A DNA stretch of 64,000 nt from Peptoniphilus lacydonensis (lineage in GTDB: Bacteria > Bacillota > Clostridia > Tissierellales > Peptoniphilaceae), in NCBI RefSeq assembly GCF_900106515.1, contig NZ_FNWF01000003.1, positions 682,001-746,000 on the forward strand. Direction: 5' to 3'. Position 1 is the first letter of the stretch. Every line of letters begins with the position of its first letter. The notes beneath the pieces were generated by a model. It did not search any database. It saw only the letters and a list, made by a program, of their open reading frames with translations, and was not told where the DNA came from. Below, one piece after another: positions 25,244 through 34,907 of the stretch. The position numbers and the translations under genes are program-made.

Positions 25244-26635
25244 ATGAATTTAGAACCAAAAAAAGTTTTTGATTTTTTTGAAAAATTATCACAAATCCCA
25301 AGAGAATCTGGAAATGAAAGAGAAGTTTCCGATTTCCTAAAAAAATATGGAGAAGAAAAAGGTTATAAGGTAGTTCAAGACGAAAACTTAAATATAATTA
25401 TGGAAGTGCCTGCTACTAGGGGTTTTGAAGATAAAGAAAAAGTGATTTTACAAGGTCACATGGATATGGTATGTGAAAAGGGAAAAGATTCAAAACACAA
25501 TTTTTTGACTGACCCAATTGAACTTATCGTAGATGGCGATAATCTACACGCAAATGAAACAACTCTTGGTGCTGATGATGGCATTGGTGTTGCTATGGCA
25601 ATGGCTCTTTGTGAAGAAGAACATGGCCCATTAAAAATTCTTGTAACTGTTTCAGAAGAAACTGATATGCATGGTGCAAAAAATCTTGATAAAAAATACT
25701 TAGATGGAAAATATTTAATTAATATTGATTCTGAAGAAGAAGGTGTTTTAACAGTTTCATCTGCCGGTGGAAAATTACTTCACTCAAAATTAAAAATTGA
25801 TAGAGAAGACTACTCTGGCAATGCTTTTGCACTTAACCTTCATGGATTTTTGGGCGGTCACTCTGGAATGGAAATTGCTAACAACAAGGGCAATATGATA
25901 AAAGTAATTGCAGAAATTATAAATAAAATTCCTTCTGCCAAACTAATCGAATTAGATTGTGGTACAAAACAAAATGCCATACCTAGGGAAGGAAAAGTTT
26001 CCCTTGTCTGCGAAGAAAAAGAATTAAATGATGCAATCTCATTTGTAAAAGATAAATTCAAGGGGGTCGAAGGAGAATTAATTATTGGATGCGAAAAAAT
26101 TTCTCCTACAGGAAAAGTTTTGACAGCAAAAGATACAAAAAAACTTGCAAAATACTTACTTGAACTTCCAACTGGTCCCCACACTTTTATAGATGAATCT
26201 AAAAAAGTACTTGAATCCTCATCAAATCTTGCAATAGTAAAATTAATTGAAGACACAATAGAAGTTTTTGTTTCGCTAAGGTTTGCAAGCTCTTCACTTT
26301 CCGAAGATTTTGGAAATATTTATATGGATATTGTAAAAAATTATGGTGCAGAAGCTGAATTTGAAAATCCATACCCAGAATGGGAATACAAAAAAGAATC
26401 TCAGTTTAGAGAAATTGTAAAGAATATTTACAGAGAAATGAACGGAAGAAAGATGGAAGAAGAATTTACTCATGGAGGACTTGAATGTGGTGTATTCTTC
26501 ACAAAAAATAGGGACTTAGATATAATTTCCATTGGCCCAGACATCAGTGGAGCCCACTCACAAAAAGAAACTCTTTCAATTTCTTCAACCAAAAGAGTTT
26601 ATGAACACTTAAAAAAAGTTCTTAAAAGCATTTAA
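25244..26635 (+). CDS. pepD: Aminoacyl-histidine dipeptidase (M20 family, PepD)
   Basis: The 463-residue metallopeptidase splits Xaa-His and other dipeptides. Metal-site motifs of the M20C group are visible: LQGHMDMV near residue 70-77, TLGADDGIG near 107-115, SEETDMHGA near 138, and IDSEEEG near 163. The lid domain lies between about 180 and 360. ATG follows GTGAGGTTAAT, seven bases after the tyrS stop, so it is transcribed with tyrS. Confidence 0.93.
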   Translation: MNLEPKKVFDFFEKLSQIPRESGNEREVSDFLKKYGEEKGYKVVQDENLNIIMEVPATRGFEDKEKVILQGHMDMVCEKGKDSKHNFLTDPIELIVDGDNLHANETTLGADDGIGVAMAMALCEEEHGPLKILVTVSEETDMHGAKNLDKKYLDGKYLINIDSEEEGVLTVSSAGGKLLHSKLKIDREDYSGNAFALNLHGFLGGHSGMEIANNKGNMIKVIAEIINKIPSAKLIELDCGTKQNAIPREGKVSLVCEEKELNDAISFVKDKFKGVEGELIIGCEKISPTGKVLTAKDTKKLAKYLLELPTGPHTFIDESKKVLESSSNLAIVKLIEDTIEVFVSLRFASSSLSEDFGNIYMDIVKNYGAEAEFENPYPEWEYKKESQFREIVKNIYREMNGRKMEEEFTHGGLECGVFFTKNRDLDIISIGPDISGAHSQKETLSISSTKRVYEHLKKVLKSI

Positions 26636-26646
26636 TATAAAAAATT

Positions 26647-26686
26647 AAGGAAGGTCTAGCCATGAAGGTATAGCCTTCCTTTTTAC
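26647..26686 (+). terminator. Terminator after pepD
   Basis: Arms AAGGAAGG / CCTTCCTT with an inner TA pair and a T run. Confidence 0.85.
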
Positions 26687-26829
26687 ATACAAAAATTTAA
26701 AAATCTCTTTTTTATTACAGGTGTTTTTTATTTTCATGCCTATCTTTGTCATAAGTCTAAAAACCTAATCGGGTTTCAATATGTAATATTAATTCTTTAT
26801 AAATCGAATAGTTTTATTTTTAATATTAT

Positions 26830-27222
26830 TTACAAATTTTTTATTGCAATAACTTCATTTTCATTTAAAATCAATTGATCTGTCAAAGCTTCAACAATTA
26901 ATAAACCTCTGCCATTACAACTTTTTTCTGTACAATTGTATAAAGATGTGTCAAAGTCCACACCACGTCCCTCATCTTTTACAATTATCTTTAAAGAATC
27001 ATCATCTAAAATAAGTTTTAGACAAACTTTTTTATTTAAATCCTCTTCATTGCCATGCATTGCTCCATTTATTACAAGTTCATTTAATATAACCTTTATA
27101 TCAAAAAGCTTCTCTTCGTCTTTTATAAATGAATCTAAATCCATTATTGCAGAATCTAAAAAACTTTTTATTAAAGACAAATCACTGTTGACAGAACCTT
27201 TGAATTTATATAAAGTATTCAT
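26830..27222 (-). CDS. RsbW/SpoIIAB-like ATP-binding protein
   Basis: The 130-residue protein is a stand-alone GHKL ATPase: the N-box ILNELVINGAMHGN near residues 45-58, the G1 box DEGRGVDF, and the G2 box NGRGLLIVEAL. Proteins of this size are usually anti-sigma factor kinases that phosphorylate a STAS-domain antagonist. No sigma factor or antagonist gene lies beside it, so the partner is unknown. ATG at 27222 is preceded by GGAGTGAGAAGT. It is divergent from rubredoxin. Confidence 0.85.
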   Translation of the reverse strand: MNTLYKFKGSVNSDLSLIKSFLDSAIMDLDSFIKDEEKLFDIKVILNELVINGAMHGNEEDLNKKVCLKLILDDDSLKIIVKDEGRGVDFDTSLYNCTEKSCNGRGLLIVEALTDQLILNENEVIAIKNL

Positions 27223-27338
27223 ACTTCTCACTCCATCCATTTAAACATTACCCAAATTATTTACAATTTAAACTCTTAAGATTTTGTACTATCAATAAAT
27301 TATTTTAAAATACTACTGTATTATATTTATCAATTTGT

Positions 27339-27344
27339 TATAAT
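27339..27344 (+). promoter_or_regulatory. Likely -10 box of the rubredoxin gene
   Basis: TATAAT preceded by a poor -35 region (CTGTAT, 17 bases upstream); the transcript would start near 27351. Confidence 0.4.
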
Positions 27345-27392
27345 AAAAGTATACTTGTAATGGCAAGTAATTTTAATAGGAGGAAGATTAAA

Positions 27393-27554
27393 ATGAAAAA
27401 ATATGAATGTACACTTTGCGGATATATTTATGATCCTGAAGTAGGCGATGAAGACAACGGTGTTAAAGCAGGTACTGCATTTGAAAACTTACCAGAAGAT
27501 TGGACTTGCCCACTTTGCGGAGCTGAAAAATCTGACTTTGAAGTAGCCGAATAA
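27393..27554 (+). CDS. Rubredoxin
   Basis: The 53-residue protein binds one iron through four Cys: CTLCG (residues 6 and 9) and CPLCG (residues 39 and 42). The sequence around them ([20 protein letters not shown]) is typical. It is a small cytosolic electron carrier, commonly used in anaerobes to deliver electrons to peroxide- or superoxide-removing enzymes; no such partner is adjacent. ATG follows AGGAGGAAGATTAAA. Confidence 0.97.
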   Translation: MKKYECTLCGYIYDPEVGDEDNGVKAGTAFENLPEDWTCPLCGAEKSDFEVAE

Positions 27555-27564
27555 TTTTATTATA

Positions 27565-27590
27565 AAGAAGGTAAAAACCTTCTTTTTTTA
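27565..27590 (+). terminator. Terminator after rubredoxin
   Basis: Arms AAGAAGG / CCTTCTT followed by seven T. Confidence 0.85.
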
Positions 27591-27591
27591 C

Positions 27592-27628
27592 ATAAAAGGC
27601 CACTAGAATTAAATCTAGTAGCCTTTTA
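27592..27628 (-). terminator. Terminator after the M20 peptidase gene
   Basis: Arms AAAAGGC-ACTAGA / TCTAGT-GCCTTTT with an AT loop and T-rich sides on both strands; it probably works both ways between convergent genes. Confidence 0.8.
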
Positions 27629-27631
27629 TTT

Positions 27632-28741
27632 TTAATTAATTTCAAGATAATCAATTAGCGCCTTTGTAGTTTTAATTAAATCATCTAAGACAATATATTC
27701 TTCTTTTGTATGAACTTTCTCCATTCCAACTCCAATAATTAAAGAGTTAAAACCCTCTTCTGCAAAAAAGTTGGCATCAGATCCTCCGCCTATTACTACT
27801 TCTTTTGCATCTACTCCCACATTTTTATAAGATTTTAAAATATCTTTAGAAAAATCCATATCAGTAGGTCTAAGTGCTGGATAGTCAAGGGACTTTTCAA
27901 ATTCATAGTCTTCTGCAAATTCTCTTACTATTTTTTCATATTCTTCTAATATTTCAAGAACATGTTTCTCATCATGTCCTCTGATTTCACCAGAAAATTC
28001 TACGCAATCTGGCACAACATTTTTAGGGAAATTTGAGTTTATTTTTGAAATATTTGAAGTAGTATACTCATCTATTCTAAGAGTTTTAAATTTTGCTATT
28101 GCCTTTGCTGCAAGTACAATGGCATTTATTCCCCTCTCTGGTTCAATTCCTGCGTGTGCAGATCTTCCCTTTATTTTAAATTTAAAAGAATAAGATGTTG
28201 GTGCTTTGTAGGCAACTTTGTCACAAGAGCCTGCGTTATCTACAACTATCATATTTTTTGCAGGCTTCATATTTTTATAAACTTTATTCCAATTAATATT
28301 TCTAGCTCCAAGCATCCCTACTTCTTCTCCAGGTGTGAAAATTGCATAAATATCTCTGTGCTTTATATTATTTTTAATAATATAATAAATGGAATATAAG
28401 ACTGATGCAACTCCACCTTTGTCATCTCCTCCTAGAGTAGTAGCGCCATCACTTTTCCAAACTTTTTCATCCTTAATTATTTTTAAATTCTTATTTGGTT
28501 CTATTACATCCATGTGGTTGGAAAAAGTTACTCCTCCTCCTTCTCCTTTAAACTTTGCAAAAATTGTTGGAGCACTCCCTCCGTATCTGTCATTTGATTT
28601 ATCTAAATAAATTTCTCCACCAAGGTCTTCCAAAAAAGAAATAATATATTTTGCCACATTCTCTTCTTTTTTTGATGGTGAATGTATTAATAATAGTTCT
28701 TCAAAAATTTCTAAAAGCTTTCCCTTATCAAAATCTTTCAT
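27632..28741 (-). CDS. M20 family metallopeptidase (PepT-like)
   Basis: The 369-residue zinc peptidase shows the family motifs TFSNHMDV near residue 73, LGGDDKGG near 97-104, TPGEEVGMLGA near 131, and ALRPTDMD with GGGSDANFF in the C-terminal part. It resembles PepT/M20A tripeptidases and related M20 amidohydrolases. It directly follows two membrane-protein genes on the same strand, so it may process what they import. The substrate cannot be read. Confidence 0.85.
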   Translation of the reverse strand: MKDFDKGKLLEIFEELLLIHSPSKKEENVAKYIISFLEDLGGEIYLDKSNDRYGGSAPTIFAKFKGEGGGVTFSNHMDVIEPNKNLKIIKDEKVWKSDGATTLGGDDKGGVASVLYSIYYIIKNNIKHRDIYAIFTPGEEVGMLGARNINWNKVYKNMKPAKNMIVVDNAGSCDKVAYKAPTSYSFKFKIKGRSAHAGIEPERGINAIVLAAKAIAKFKTLRIDEYTTSNISKINSNFPKNVVPDCVEFSGEIRGHDEKHVLEILEEYEKIVREFAEDYEFEKSLDYPALRPTDMDFSKDILKSYKNVGVDAKEVVIGGGSDANFFAEEGFNSLIIGVGMEKVHTKEEYIVLDDLIKTTKALIDYLEIN

Positions 28742-28749
28742 AATTCCTC

Positions 28750-29418
28750 CTAAGAATTTTTATTTATAGTATCCAGCTGTGTTCTTGCAAAGTAAATTGA
28801 AGAAAAAACTGTCACAAGTGTAATTAAAAATGTCAAGTTGTATGGAAATAGTCCAACGATTTTTGTCATTGCAAAGGAAACTGCAAGTGCAAAAACTCCT
28901 GTCTTAAAAGATTTTACAGAAAATTGTGCAAAGATTCCCCCATAAAGTGCAGGTATAATAAGAGTTAAAACTTCCTTTATATTTTCTGGCAAATTTACAA
29001 TTACAGTTTGAGCAAAAATTGTAGAAACAATTACAAAAAAAGTTGCAACATAAATTGAAACTGCAATTCCAATTGTCCCCATCATTGATCCTTCATCTGT
29101 TCCTTGCTTGTAACCAGATCCTGCAATCGCAGAAACTGCTGCAGGTATTTTTAAATTTACACTATTTCCAGAAAGTGTTGACATATATAAACCCGCAGCT
29201 CCAACTATTGGATAATTTGCAATGGGTTCAGAAAAATAAAACGCTCCTGAAACAGACATCTGAGAAATTGCACCTGTAACTATTGCAGCTATCCCTGGAT
29301 TTAGTCCATAATAAAAAGTCATTAGCATTGGTGGAAGAAGCACAGCAATCATTCCTAATAACATTGATAATCTTCCAAATTTGTGAATTGATTTAGAGAA
29401 TTTTTCGTAAGCTGTCAT
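28750..29418 (-). CDS. Membrane protein, probable partner of the DUF5058-like protein
   Basis: The 222-residue protein has about six hydrophobic helices, with a loop (SGYKQGTDEGSMMGTIG) near the middle. It begins 10 bases after the DUF5058-like gene and ends nine bases before the M20 peptidase gene, and AAGGAGGACAAA precedes its ATG. The arrangement suggests a two-subunit carrier. No solute can be assigned. Confidence 0.75.
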   Translation of the reverse strand: MTAYEKFSKSIHKFGRLSMLLGMIAVLLPPMLMTFYYGLNPGIAAIVTGAISQMSVSGAFYFSEPIANYPIVGAAGLYMSTLSGNSVNLKIPAAVSAIAGSGYKQGTDEGSMMGTIGIAVSIYVATFFVIVSTIFAQTVIVNLPENIKEVLTLIIPALYGGIFAQFSVKSFKTGVFALAVSFAMTKIVGLFPYNLTFLITLVTVFSSIYFARTQLDTINKNS

Positions 29419-29428
29419 TTTGTCCTCC

Positions 29429-30130
29429 TTAAAATATTAATTGTGAAAAAATTGCGCCTAAAAACATTGCAAAAGTAAGACCCCAATCTCTTAGCCAAGT
29501 ATATTTACTTCCAAGTTTTTGACATATAAACATAATTATAAATCCAAACACTGTTGCAAAAGTCATCTTTGGATTTGTATTTATTTTTAATAAATTATCT
29601 ACACAAAAATATGCAAAAGCTCCTAGCATTGCTCCCACAGAAACTGCTGGCAACATTGCCTTTCTTCCTCCAGTCAAAAAGTGATTTACAGATTCCATTT
29701 TATGGCCAAAGATTATCATAAATATTAACCAACCCATTACTCCAAGAGCTGGAGTCCAAAGTGCATTTGCAAAAACAACAGGATTCATTGAAGTTGAAAG
29801 TTCTGCTCCCATAGCTTTCGCCCCAAAATTAGCAGCCATAGTTTCGTAATTTGTCCCTCCAATAACAGACATTCTAAGTGCTGTGACTGGAGCCCCTAAT
29901 GTTACAATAAGTGCAAGTATAGATCCGCAAATTCCAAGTGCAGGGCCAATAGATGAAACTAGGGCAGTTACTATTCCTTTTTTTACTTTTTCCCTGTCCA
30001 TATTCATTTCCTTACTTGCTTTTAAAGCCTTCCTAAGCATATAAGTTCCTTGAACTAGTACAAGAATAATGCCAACAGAACAAGCTATATAAAGAAGCGG
30101 ACTATTGGCATAAGCCCATTGATCTTTCAT
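29429..30130 (-). CDS. DUF5058-like membrane protein
   Basis: The 233-residue protein has about six hydrophobic helices. The segment LVSSIGPALGICGSILALIV and the NANxxWTPALG-like stretch (FANALWTPALGVMGW) match what I recall of DUF5058. These proteins are found beside a second membrane protein and an amidohydrolase or peptidase, as here. ATG follows GAAAGGAAGGATATTT. First gene of the three-gene unit. Confidence 0.7.
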   Translation of the reverse strand: MKDQWAYANSPLLYIACSVGIILVLVQGTYMLRKALKASKEMNMDREKVKKGIVTALVSSIGPALGICGSILALIVTLGAPVTALRMSVIGGTNYETMAANFGAKAMGAELSTSMNPVVFANALWTPALGVMGWLIFMIIFGHKMESVNHFLTGGRKAMLPAVSVGAMLGAFAYFCVDNLLKINTNPKMTFATVFGFIIMFICQKLGSKYTWLRDWGLTFAMFLGAIFSQLIF

Positions 30131-30254
30131 AAATATCCTTCCTTTCTGAAATAAAATTATCCTTATAATAACACATCTTGTCTTTTAAATAAATTTATAA
30201 CTTATAAAATTTTTGAACTTATTACTATACAAATTTCATCAACATTTATTAAAA

Positions 30255-30293
30255 AGAAACCCTCCTTACTAATTTTTAGTAAAGAGGGCTTCT
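30255..30293 (-). terminator. Terminator after ppk2
   Basis: Arms GAAGCCCTC-TTACTA / TAGTAA-GAGGGTTTC with a T run on the minus strand. Confidence 0.85.
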
Positions 30294-30300
30294 AAAATTT

Positions 30301-31161
30301 TTAACTTTCTTCCAAAATAATTTTCCACTTATCCAAACCTTCTAATTCATTTTTGGAAAGCTCTGGAAATTTTGGATCCATTTCCTTTAATTTTTCCAAA
30401 ATAACTTCTGAAACTAGATACCTTGAGAACCATTTTCTATCTGCAGGAACAATATACCATGGAGCAACTTTCGTAGAAGTCTTCACTAGCATATCTTCAT
30501 AAGCCTTCATATAATCATCAAAATATTTTCTTTCTGTTATGTCAGAACTTGCAAATTTCCAATTCTTTTCAGGATTTTCAATTCTCTCCATAAGCCTTTG
30601 TTTTTGTTCATCTTTTGAAACATGAAGGAAAAATTTTACAATTTTAATCCCATTGTTTGACAAATATTCTTCAAAATTATTTATCTCATCAAATCTCTTG
30701 TCCCAAATATCTTTAGTCACCAAATTTTTTGGAAAAGGCTGATCTAAAACTAGATTATGAACTCTCGAAACCAAAACATCTTCGTAATGACTTCTGTTAA
30801 AAATCCCAATCTCTCCTCTTCCAGGTAATTCTCTATTTATTCTCCAAAGATAATCATGATCTAATTCATTTTCACTTGGTTTTTTAAAGGACACTACTTT
30901 AGTTCCCTGAGGATTTACCCCTGTCATAATATTTTTTATTAAAGAGTCTTTTCCTGCTGCATCCATTGCCTGCAAAACTATTAAGAGAGCTCTATTATTT
31001 TCTGCATATAACTTCTCTTGATATTTTCCTATCTTTTCGATGTTTTCTGGAATTAAAACTTCTTTTACTTCTTCTTTTTCAAGCTTTCCATTATAAGAAG
31101 TTGGAACCTTATATAAATCTAACTTCTTCTTTTCATTTACCAAATATTTTTCTATTTTCAT
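30301..31161 (-). CDS. Polyphosphate kinase 2 family protein
   Basis: The 286-residue enzyme carries a Walker A (AMDAAGKDS, residues 65-73), a Walker B-like segment (IGIFNRSHYEDVL at 118-130) and a lid with RMENPEKNWKF-type residues (LMERIENPEKNWKFASSD). PPK2 enzymes pass phosphate between polyphosphate and nucleotides. Length fits the single-domain class. The ATG overlaps the stop of a short upstream frame (TAATG). Confidence 0.93.
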   Translation of the reverse strand: MKIEKYLVNEKKKLDLYKVPTSYNGKLEKEEVKEVLIPENIEKIGKYQEKLYAENNRALLIVLQAMDAAGKDSLIKNIMTGVNPQGTKVVSFKKPSENELDHDYLWRINRELPGRGEIGIFNRSHYEDVLVSRVHNLVLDQPFPKNLVTKDIWDKRFDEINNFEEYLSNNGIKIVKFFLHVSKDEQKQRLMERIENPEKNWKFASSDITERKYFDDYMKAYEDMLVKTSTKVAPWYIVPADRKWFSRYLVSEVILEKLKEMDPKFPELSKNELEGLDKWKIILEES

Positions 31162-31325
31162 TAAAACCTCGCAATCTCCTTTGAAAAAATAATTGAAGAC
31201 TCAATTATTTGTGTAGTTACTTGATGTTCTACAATAGCTATTAGAACTTCTCCTATCTTCAATTCTCCTATATCTGAAAACCCATTTCTAAATACTTCAT
31301 AATTCCCTTCTTCTCTATTATATCT
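31161..31325 (-). other. Short uncertain frame ahead of ppk2
   Basis: An open frame ends TTTTAATG, its stop overlapping the ppk2 start. Its upstream part lies in the ung terminator, and no start codon has a well-spaced ribosome site. A TATAAT box on the minus strand near 31318 suggests that this stretch is the ppk2 leader. A short self-complementary segment (TTCTAATAGCTATTGTAGAA) lies inside it. Confidence 0.3.
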
Positions 31326-31360
31326 AAAATTAAAAATTTTCACATTTATTTTGAAATTAA

Positions 31361-31390
31361 AAATAAAAAACGCCATTTATGAGTGGCGCT
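31361..31390 (-). terminator. Terminator after ung
   Basis: Hairpin CGCCA / TGGCG on the minus strand followed by TTTTTTATTTT. Confidence 0.8.
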
Positions 31391-31409
31391 TATTTCTTAA
31401 TATTAAAAA

Positions 31410-32081
31410 TTACTTTACTTTCCATGTGGGAGGAGTAACTCCCTTTGACTCTAAAAATTCATTTGCTCTTGAAAAAGGTTTTGAACCAAAAAATCCTCTG
31501 TGAGCAGAAAGTGGTGAAGGATGTGGCCCCTCAATTATAAGATGATTTTTATTATTTATAAATTTCTTCCTTTCTTTTGCATGGTTTCCCCACAATATAT
31601 ATACAACTGGATCTTTTTTTTCGTTAATTTTTTCTATCACTGCATTTGTAAAAATTTCCCAACCAATTTTTGAATGACTCATTGGCTGATGAGCTCTCAC
31701 TGTTAGTGTTGTGTTTAAAAGCATAATGCCCTGATCTGCCCAAGATTTTAAATAACCAGTGTTTGGAATTTCTAATCCAAGATCTGAATTTAATTCTTTA
31801 TAAATATTAGCAAGAGAAGGTGGAATTTTAACTCCTTCTTTTACTGAAAAAGCAAGCCCATGTGCCTGCCCCACATTGTGATAAGGATCCTGTCCTAGAA
31901 TCAAAACCTTTAAATTCTCATAAGATGTATAGTGAAAAGCATTGAAAATATCTGTGGCCTTTGGAAAAACTTCATAATTTCTATACTCCTCAATTAAAAG
32001 TTTTCTCAAACTTTTATAATAGTCTTTTTCAAATTCACCTTCCAATATTTCTTGCCAATCGTTATTAAAAATTTTCTTCAA
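31410..32081 (-). CDS. ung: Uracil-DNA glycosylase
   Basis: The 223-residue family 1 enzyme removes uracil from DNA. The water-activating motif GQDPYHN and the C-terminal HPSPLSAHRGF are intact. The start is TTG (32079-32081) behind AGGAGATGATATT, which gives the usual family length; a longer frame into the trkA gene is not needed. It follows trkA by four bases and is the last gene of the potassium-uptake transcript. Confidence 0.95.
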   Translation of the reverse strand: MKKIFNNDWQEILEGEFEKDYYKSLRKLLIEEYRNYEVFPKATDIFNAFHYTSYENLKVLILGQDPYHNVGQAHGLAFSVKEGVKIPPSLANIYKELNSDLGLEIPNTGYLKSWADQGIMLLNTTLTVRAHQPMSHSKIGWEIFTNAVIEKINEKKDPVVYILWGNHAKERKKFINNKNHLIIEGPHPSPLSAHRGFFGSKPFSRANEFLESKGVTPPTWKVK

Positions 32082-32085
32082 AATA

Positions 32086-33453
32086 TCATCTCCTGAAAAA
32101 ATCAAAAATACTCTTTTTGATAGTTGGATCAATTAGTTCTTCCAATTCTTTTCTGCTATTTTCTGTTGCAAAAATTACTAATCTATCGCCTTTTTCAATT
32201 TTAGTATTTCCTCTTGGGATTACAGCAGAATTGTCGTATCTAATTATGCCTCCAATAACAACTTCTTTGTGCAAATTAATTTCTGACAATTTTTTTCCTA
32301 TATAAATAAAATCATCTGGGATTTTTACTTCATAAACCTGAGCCTTTCCTCCAAACATATAATTTACAGAAACCTTCATCTCACTATTAATAAGCTTAAT
32401 AATTTCATTTGCAACAATTACTTTTGGATCAATTATTCTGTGTATTCCAAGATTTTCTAACACAGTTTTATAATTATTTTCATTTTGAATAACTATATTT
32501 CTTTTAACTCCATGATTCCTAGCTAAAAGACCAAGCACTACATTTAATTCATCTGAATCCGTCATAGAAATAAATACTGTTTCCTTAGAAATACCTTCAT
32601 CTTCAAAAATTTCTTCATTTCTCAAACTTTTATTTACTACAAAAGCTCTCGTAAATTTTTTTCTATAAATTTTAAATTTTTCTCTATTTGGTTCAATTAT
32701 TTTTAAATTTGCATTTTTTAAATCTGATATAATTCCATTAAAAATTTCATCGCCTGATGCTATAACAATATCTCTTTCTTCCTTTTTTTCTTTTATTTCA
32801 AAATGAGAATATTTAAAATTCCTTATGTCCTTTGATAGACCCATAAGATAAATATAATCGCCTCTTTTTAAAATAGTGTCCCCATCTGGAACAATCAATT
32901 CACCTTCTCTTAAAATTCCCACAACTAAAATCGTAGAAAGAGATCCTATATCTTTAATTTTTAAATTTTCAAAATCTTCATCCATATCAATTAAATGACC
33001 TGTGACTTCAATTTTTCCTCTTCCAAAATAATCTGCTTCATAATAATTTGAAGATCCAATTAATTTTGTGGCAAGTTTGGCACATTCAATGCTACAATTA
33101 AAAATATTTACAATATTGGGAAGTGCATTTTTTATAATTCCCATTTCTGATATATTCTCCATATCGTCTAGACGGAGAATTACTTTTACATCTAAATCTT
33201 TAAATAAAGATGCTATTATTAAATTCGTCTTATCGCTATCTGTTGCAATTATTGCATAATCATAGGAATCAAGGTTAATTTTTAGAATGAACTTTTCATC
33301 TAAAACGTCGCCTTTTATTTTATTTACAGTATTTGTAATATTTCCAAAATTTTCTTCTACCCTATCTACAACATCTATATCAAACTTCTCAAGACTAAGT
33401 GTATTTGCAATTGTAGAACCAACTTTTCCAGAACCAACAATTAAAATTTTCAT
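32086..33453 (-). CDS. trkA: TrkA-type potassium uptake regulatory subunit (second copy)
   Basis: The 455-residue cytosolic protein has two RCK halves, each with a Rossmann-type nucleotide site and a C-terminal ligand-binding part. The first site is VGSGKVGSTIANTL at residues 6-19; the second half (about 228-450) starts IVIASGDEIFNGI, which lacks the GxGxxG glycine pattern, so the second nucleotide site may be lost. It gates TrkH by nucleotide binding. ATG overlaps the trkH stop (TAATG). Confidence 0.9.
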   Translation of the reverse strand: MKILIVGSGKVGSTIANTLSLEKFDIDVVDRVEENFGNITNTVNKIKGDVLDEKFILKINLDSYDYAIIATDSDKTNLIIASLFKDLDVKVILRLDDMENISEMGIIKNALPNIVNIFNCSIECAKLATKLIGSSNYYEADYFGRGKIEVTGHLIDMDEDFENLKIKDIGSLSTILVVGILREGELIVPDGDTILKRGDYIYLMGLSKDIRNFKYSHFEIKEKKEERDIVIASGDEIFNGIISDLKNANLKIIEPNREKFKIYRKKFTRAFVVNKSLRNEEIFEDEGISKETVFISMTDSDELNVVLGLLARNHGVKRNIVIQNENNYKTVLENLGIHRIIDPKVIVANEIIKLINSEMKVSVNYMFGGKAQVYEVKIPDDFIYIGKKLSEINLHKEVVIGGIIRYDNSAVIPRGNTKIEKGDRLVIFATENSRKELEELIDPTIKKSIFDFFRR

Positions 33454-34907
33454 TATAATTTTATAATTTCCTTTCTATGACTTCTTTTGCTAAATAATGC
33501 TAAAATTGTAAAAAACTCAAGTCTTCCAAGAAGCATTAAAGCACTAAAATATATTTTGAAAAAATCGCTATAAAAATGAAAATTCTTTGTTGGCCCTATA
33601 TCTCCAAATCCAGGTCCCACATTTGAAAGTGCAGTTGCCACAGACGAAAAACCTGTTACAATATCTACTCCTGAGAGTGTTACAATTGCCGTAGATAAAA
33701 TTGCAATTACAAAATAAGTTCCTAAATAAGCATTTATACCAAGTACAACTTCATCGGAAAGTGACTTCCCATCTGAAATTACAGGCAGTACTGCTTTTGG
33801 ATGCGTAGCTTTTTTCATCTCTCTTTTTATCAATTTTAAAAGTAGAGATATTCTTGTAATTTTAATTCCTCCACCAGTTGATCCTGCACATCCTCCAAAT
33901 AACATTAGTATTAGCAAAATAAATTTTGAAAAGCTTGGCCACAAATCATAATCTGCACTGGCAAATCCAGATGTAGATGCTATCGAAGTAACTTGAAAAG
34001 CTGAATCCCTAAAAGCCATAAGTGGTTCTGTATAATCATTGTGATATAAGTCAATTGTAATTAAAATAATTGATATAACTATAATTTTTATCCAAAGTTT
34101 AAGCTCATCATTTGCAAAAACTTCTTTAAATTTTTTCTTTGCTAAAAGAGCATAAATTGTAAAGCTTGTCGAACTTAAAAACATAAAAAAAGACAATATA
34201 AAGTGCACTGAATATCCACTATAACTCATTAGAGAATCTCCATAGGAAGAAAAACCTCCTGTGCCTACAACTCCAAAGGTGTGAACTACTGAATCAAAAA
34301 TAGGCATGCCTGCAAAAATTAAGCACATAAAAAGTGTCAATGTCAAAATCATATATATAATATAAAGTCTTTTAGAAGATCCAGAAATTGTTGATTCAAT
34401 TTTACCTGCAACTGGTCCAGGGGATTCTGCTTTATAAATTTGAAAACCACCTACTCCTAATCTTGGAAGAAGACTTACAGTAAAAACGAGTATACCCATT
34501 CCACCAATCCAATGTGTTGTAGATCTCCAAAGTATTACAGATCTTGGAAAAGATTCTATATCGGATATTACTGATGCTCCCGTAGTTGTAAATCCTGATA
34601 CGATTTCAAAAAAAGAATCTACATAACTCATATCGCCTGCTATAAAAAGAGGAAGTGCACCTATAAGAGATGCTACAATCCAAGACAATGTTACAATTAA
34701 AATTCCATCCCTGGGCGAAAGAGCTCTCTTTTTTATTTTTAACTTTAACAAAAGAAATCCAAGAAGTATTGCTATTGCCATGGGAATCAAAAATCCCTTT
34801 GCACTTCCATCATTTTCCACATATCCCAAAATAAGCGAGGGCATCATAAAAGCAGTTTCAATTAATAAAATATAACCAAGTATTTTTGATATTAATTTAT
34901 AATTCAT
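33453..34907 (-). CDS. trkH: TrkH-type potassium channel/transporter subunit
   Basis: The 484-residue membrane protein has the four repeated pore loops of the Trk/Ktr family: VSGFTTTGASV near residue 105, FGVVGTGGFSSYGD near 215, STSGFASADYD near 315, and LSNVGPGFGDIG near 432. It takes up potassium. It lies between two trkA genes, with 11 bases overlap to the upstream one, and is preceded by GAGG. Confidence 0.95.
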   Translation of the reverse strand: MNYKLISKILGYILLIETAFMMPSLILGYVENDGSAKGFLIPMAIAILLGFLLLKLKIKKRALSPRDGILIVTLSWIVASLIGALPLFIAGDMSYVDSFFEIVSGFTTTGASVISDIESFPRSVILWRSTTHWIGGMGILVFTVSLLPRLGVGGFQIYKAESPGPVAGKIESTISGSSKRLYIIYMILTLTLFMCLIFAGMPIFDSVVHTFGVVGTGGFSSYGDSLMSYSGYSVHFILSFFMFLSSTSFTIYALLAKKKFKEVFANDELKLWIKIIVISIILITIDLYHNDYTEPLMAFRDSAFQVTSIASTSGFASADYDLWPSFSKFILLILMLFGGCAGSTGGGIKITRISLLLKLIKREMKKATHPKAVLPVISDGKSLSDEVVLGINAYLGTYFVIAILSTAIVTLSGVDIVTGFSSVATALSNVGPGFGDIGPTKNFHFYSDFFKIYFSALMLLGRLEFFTILALFSKRSHRKEIIKL

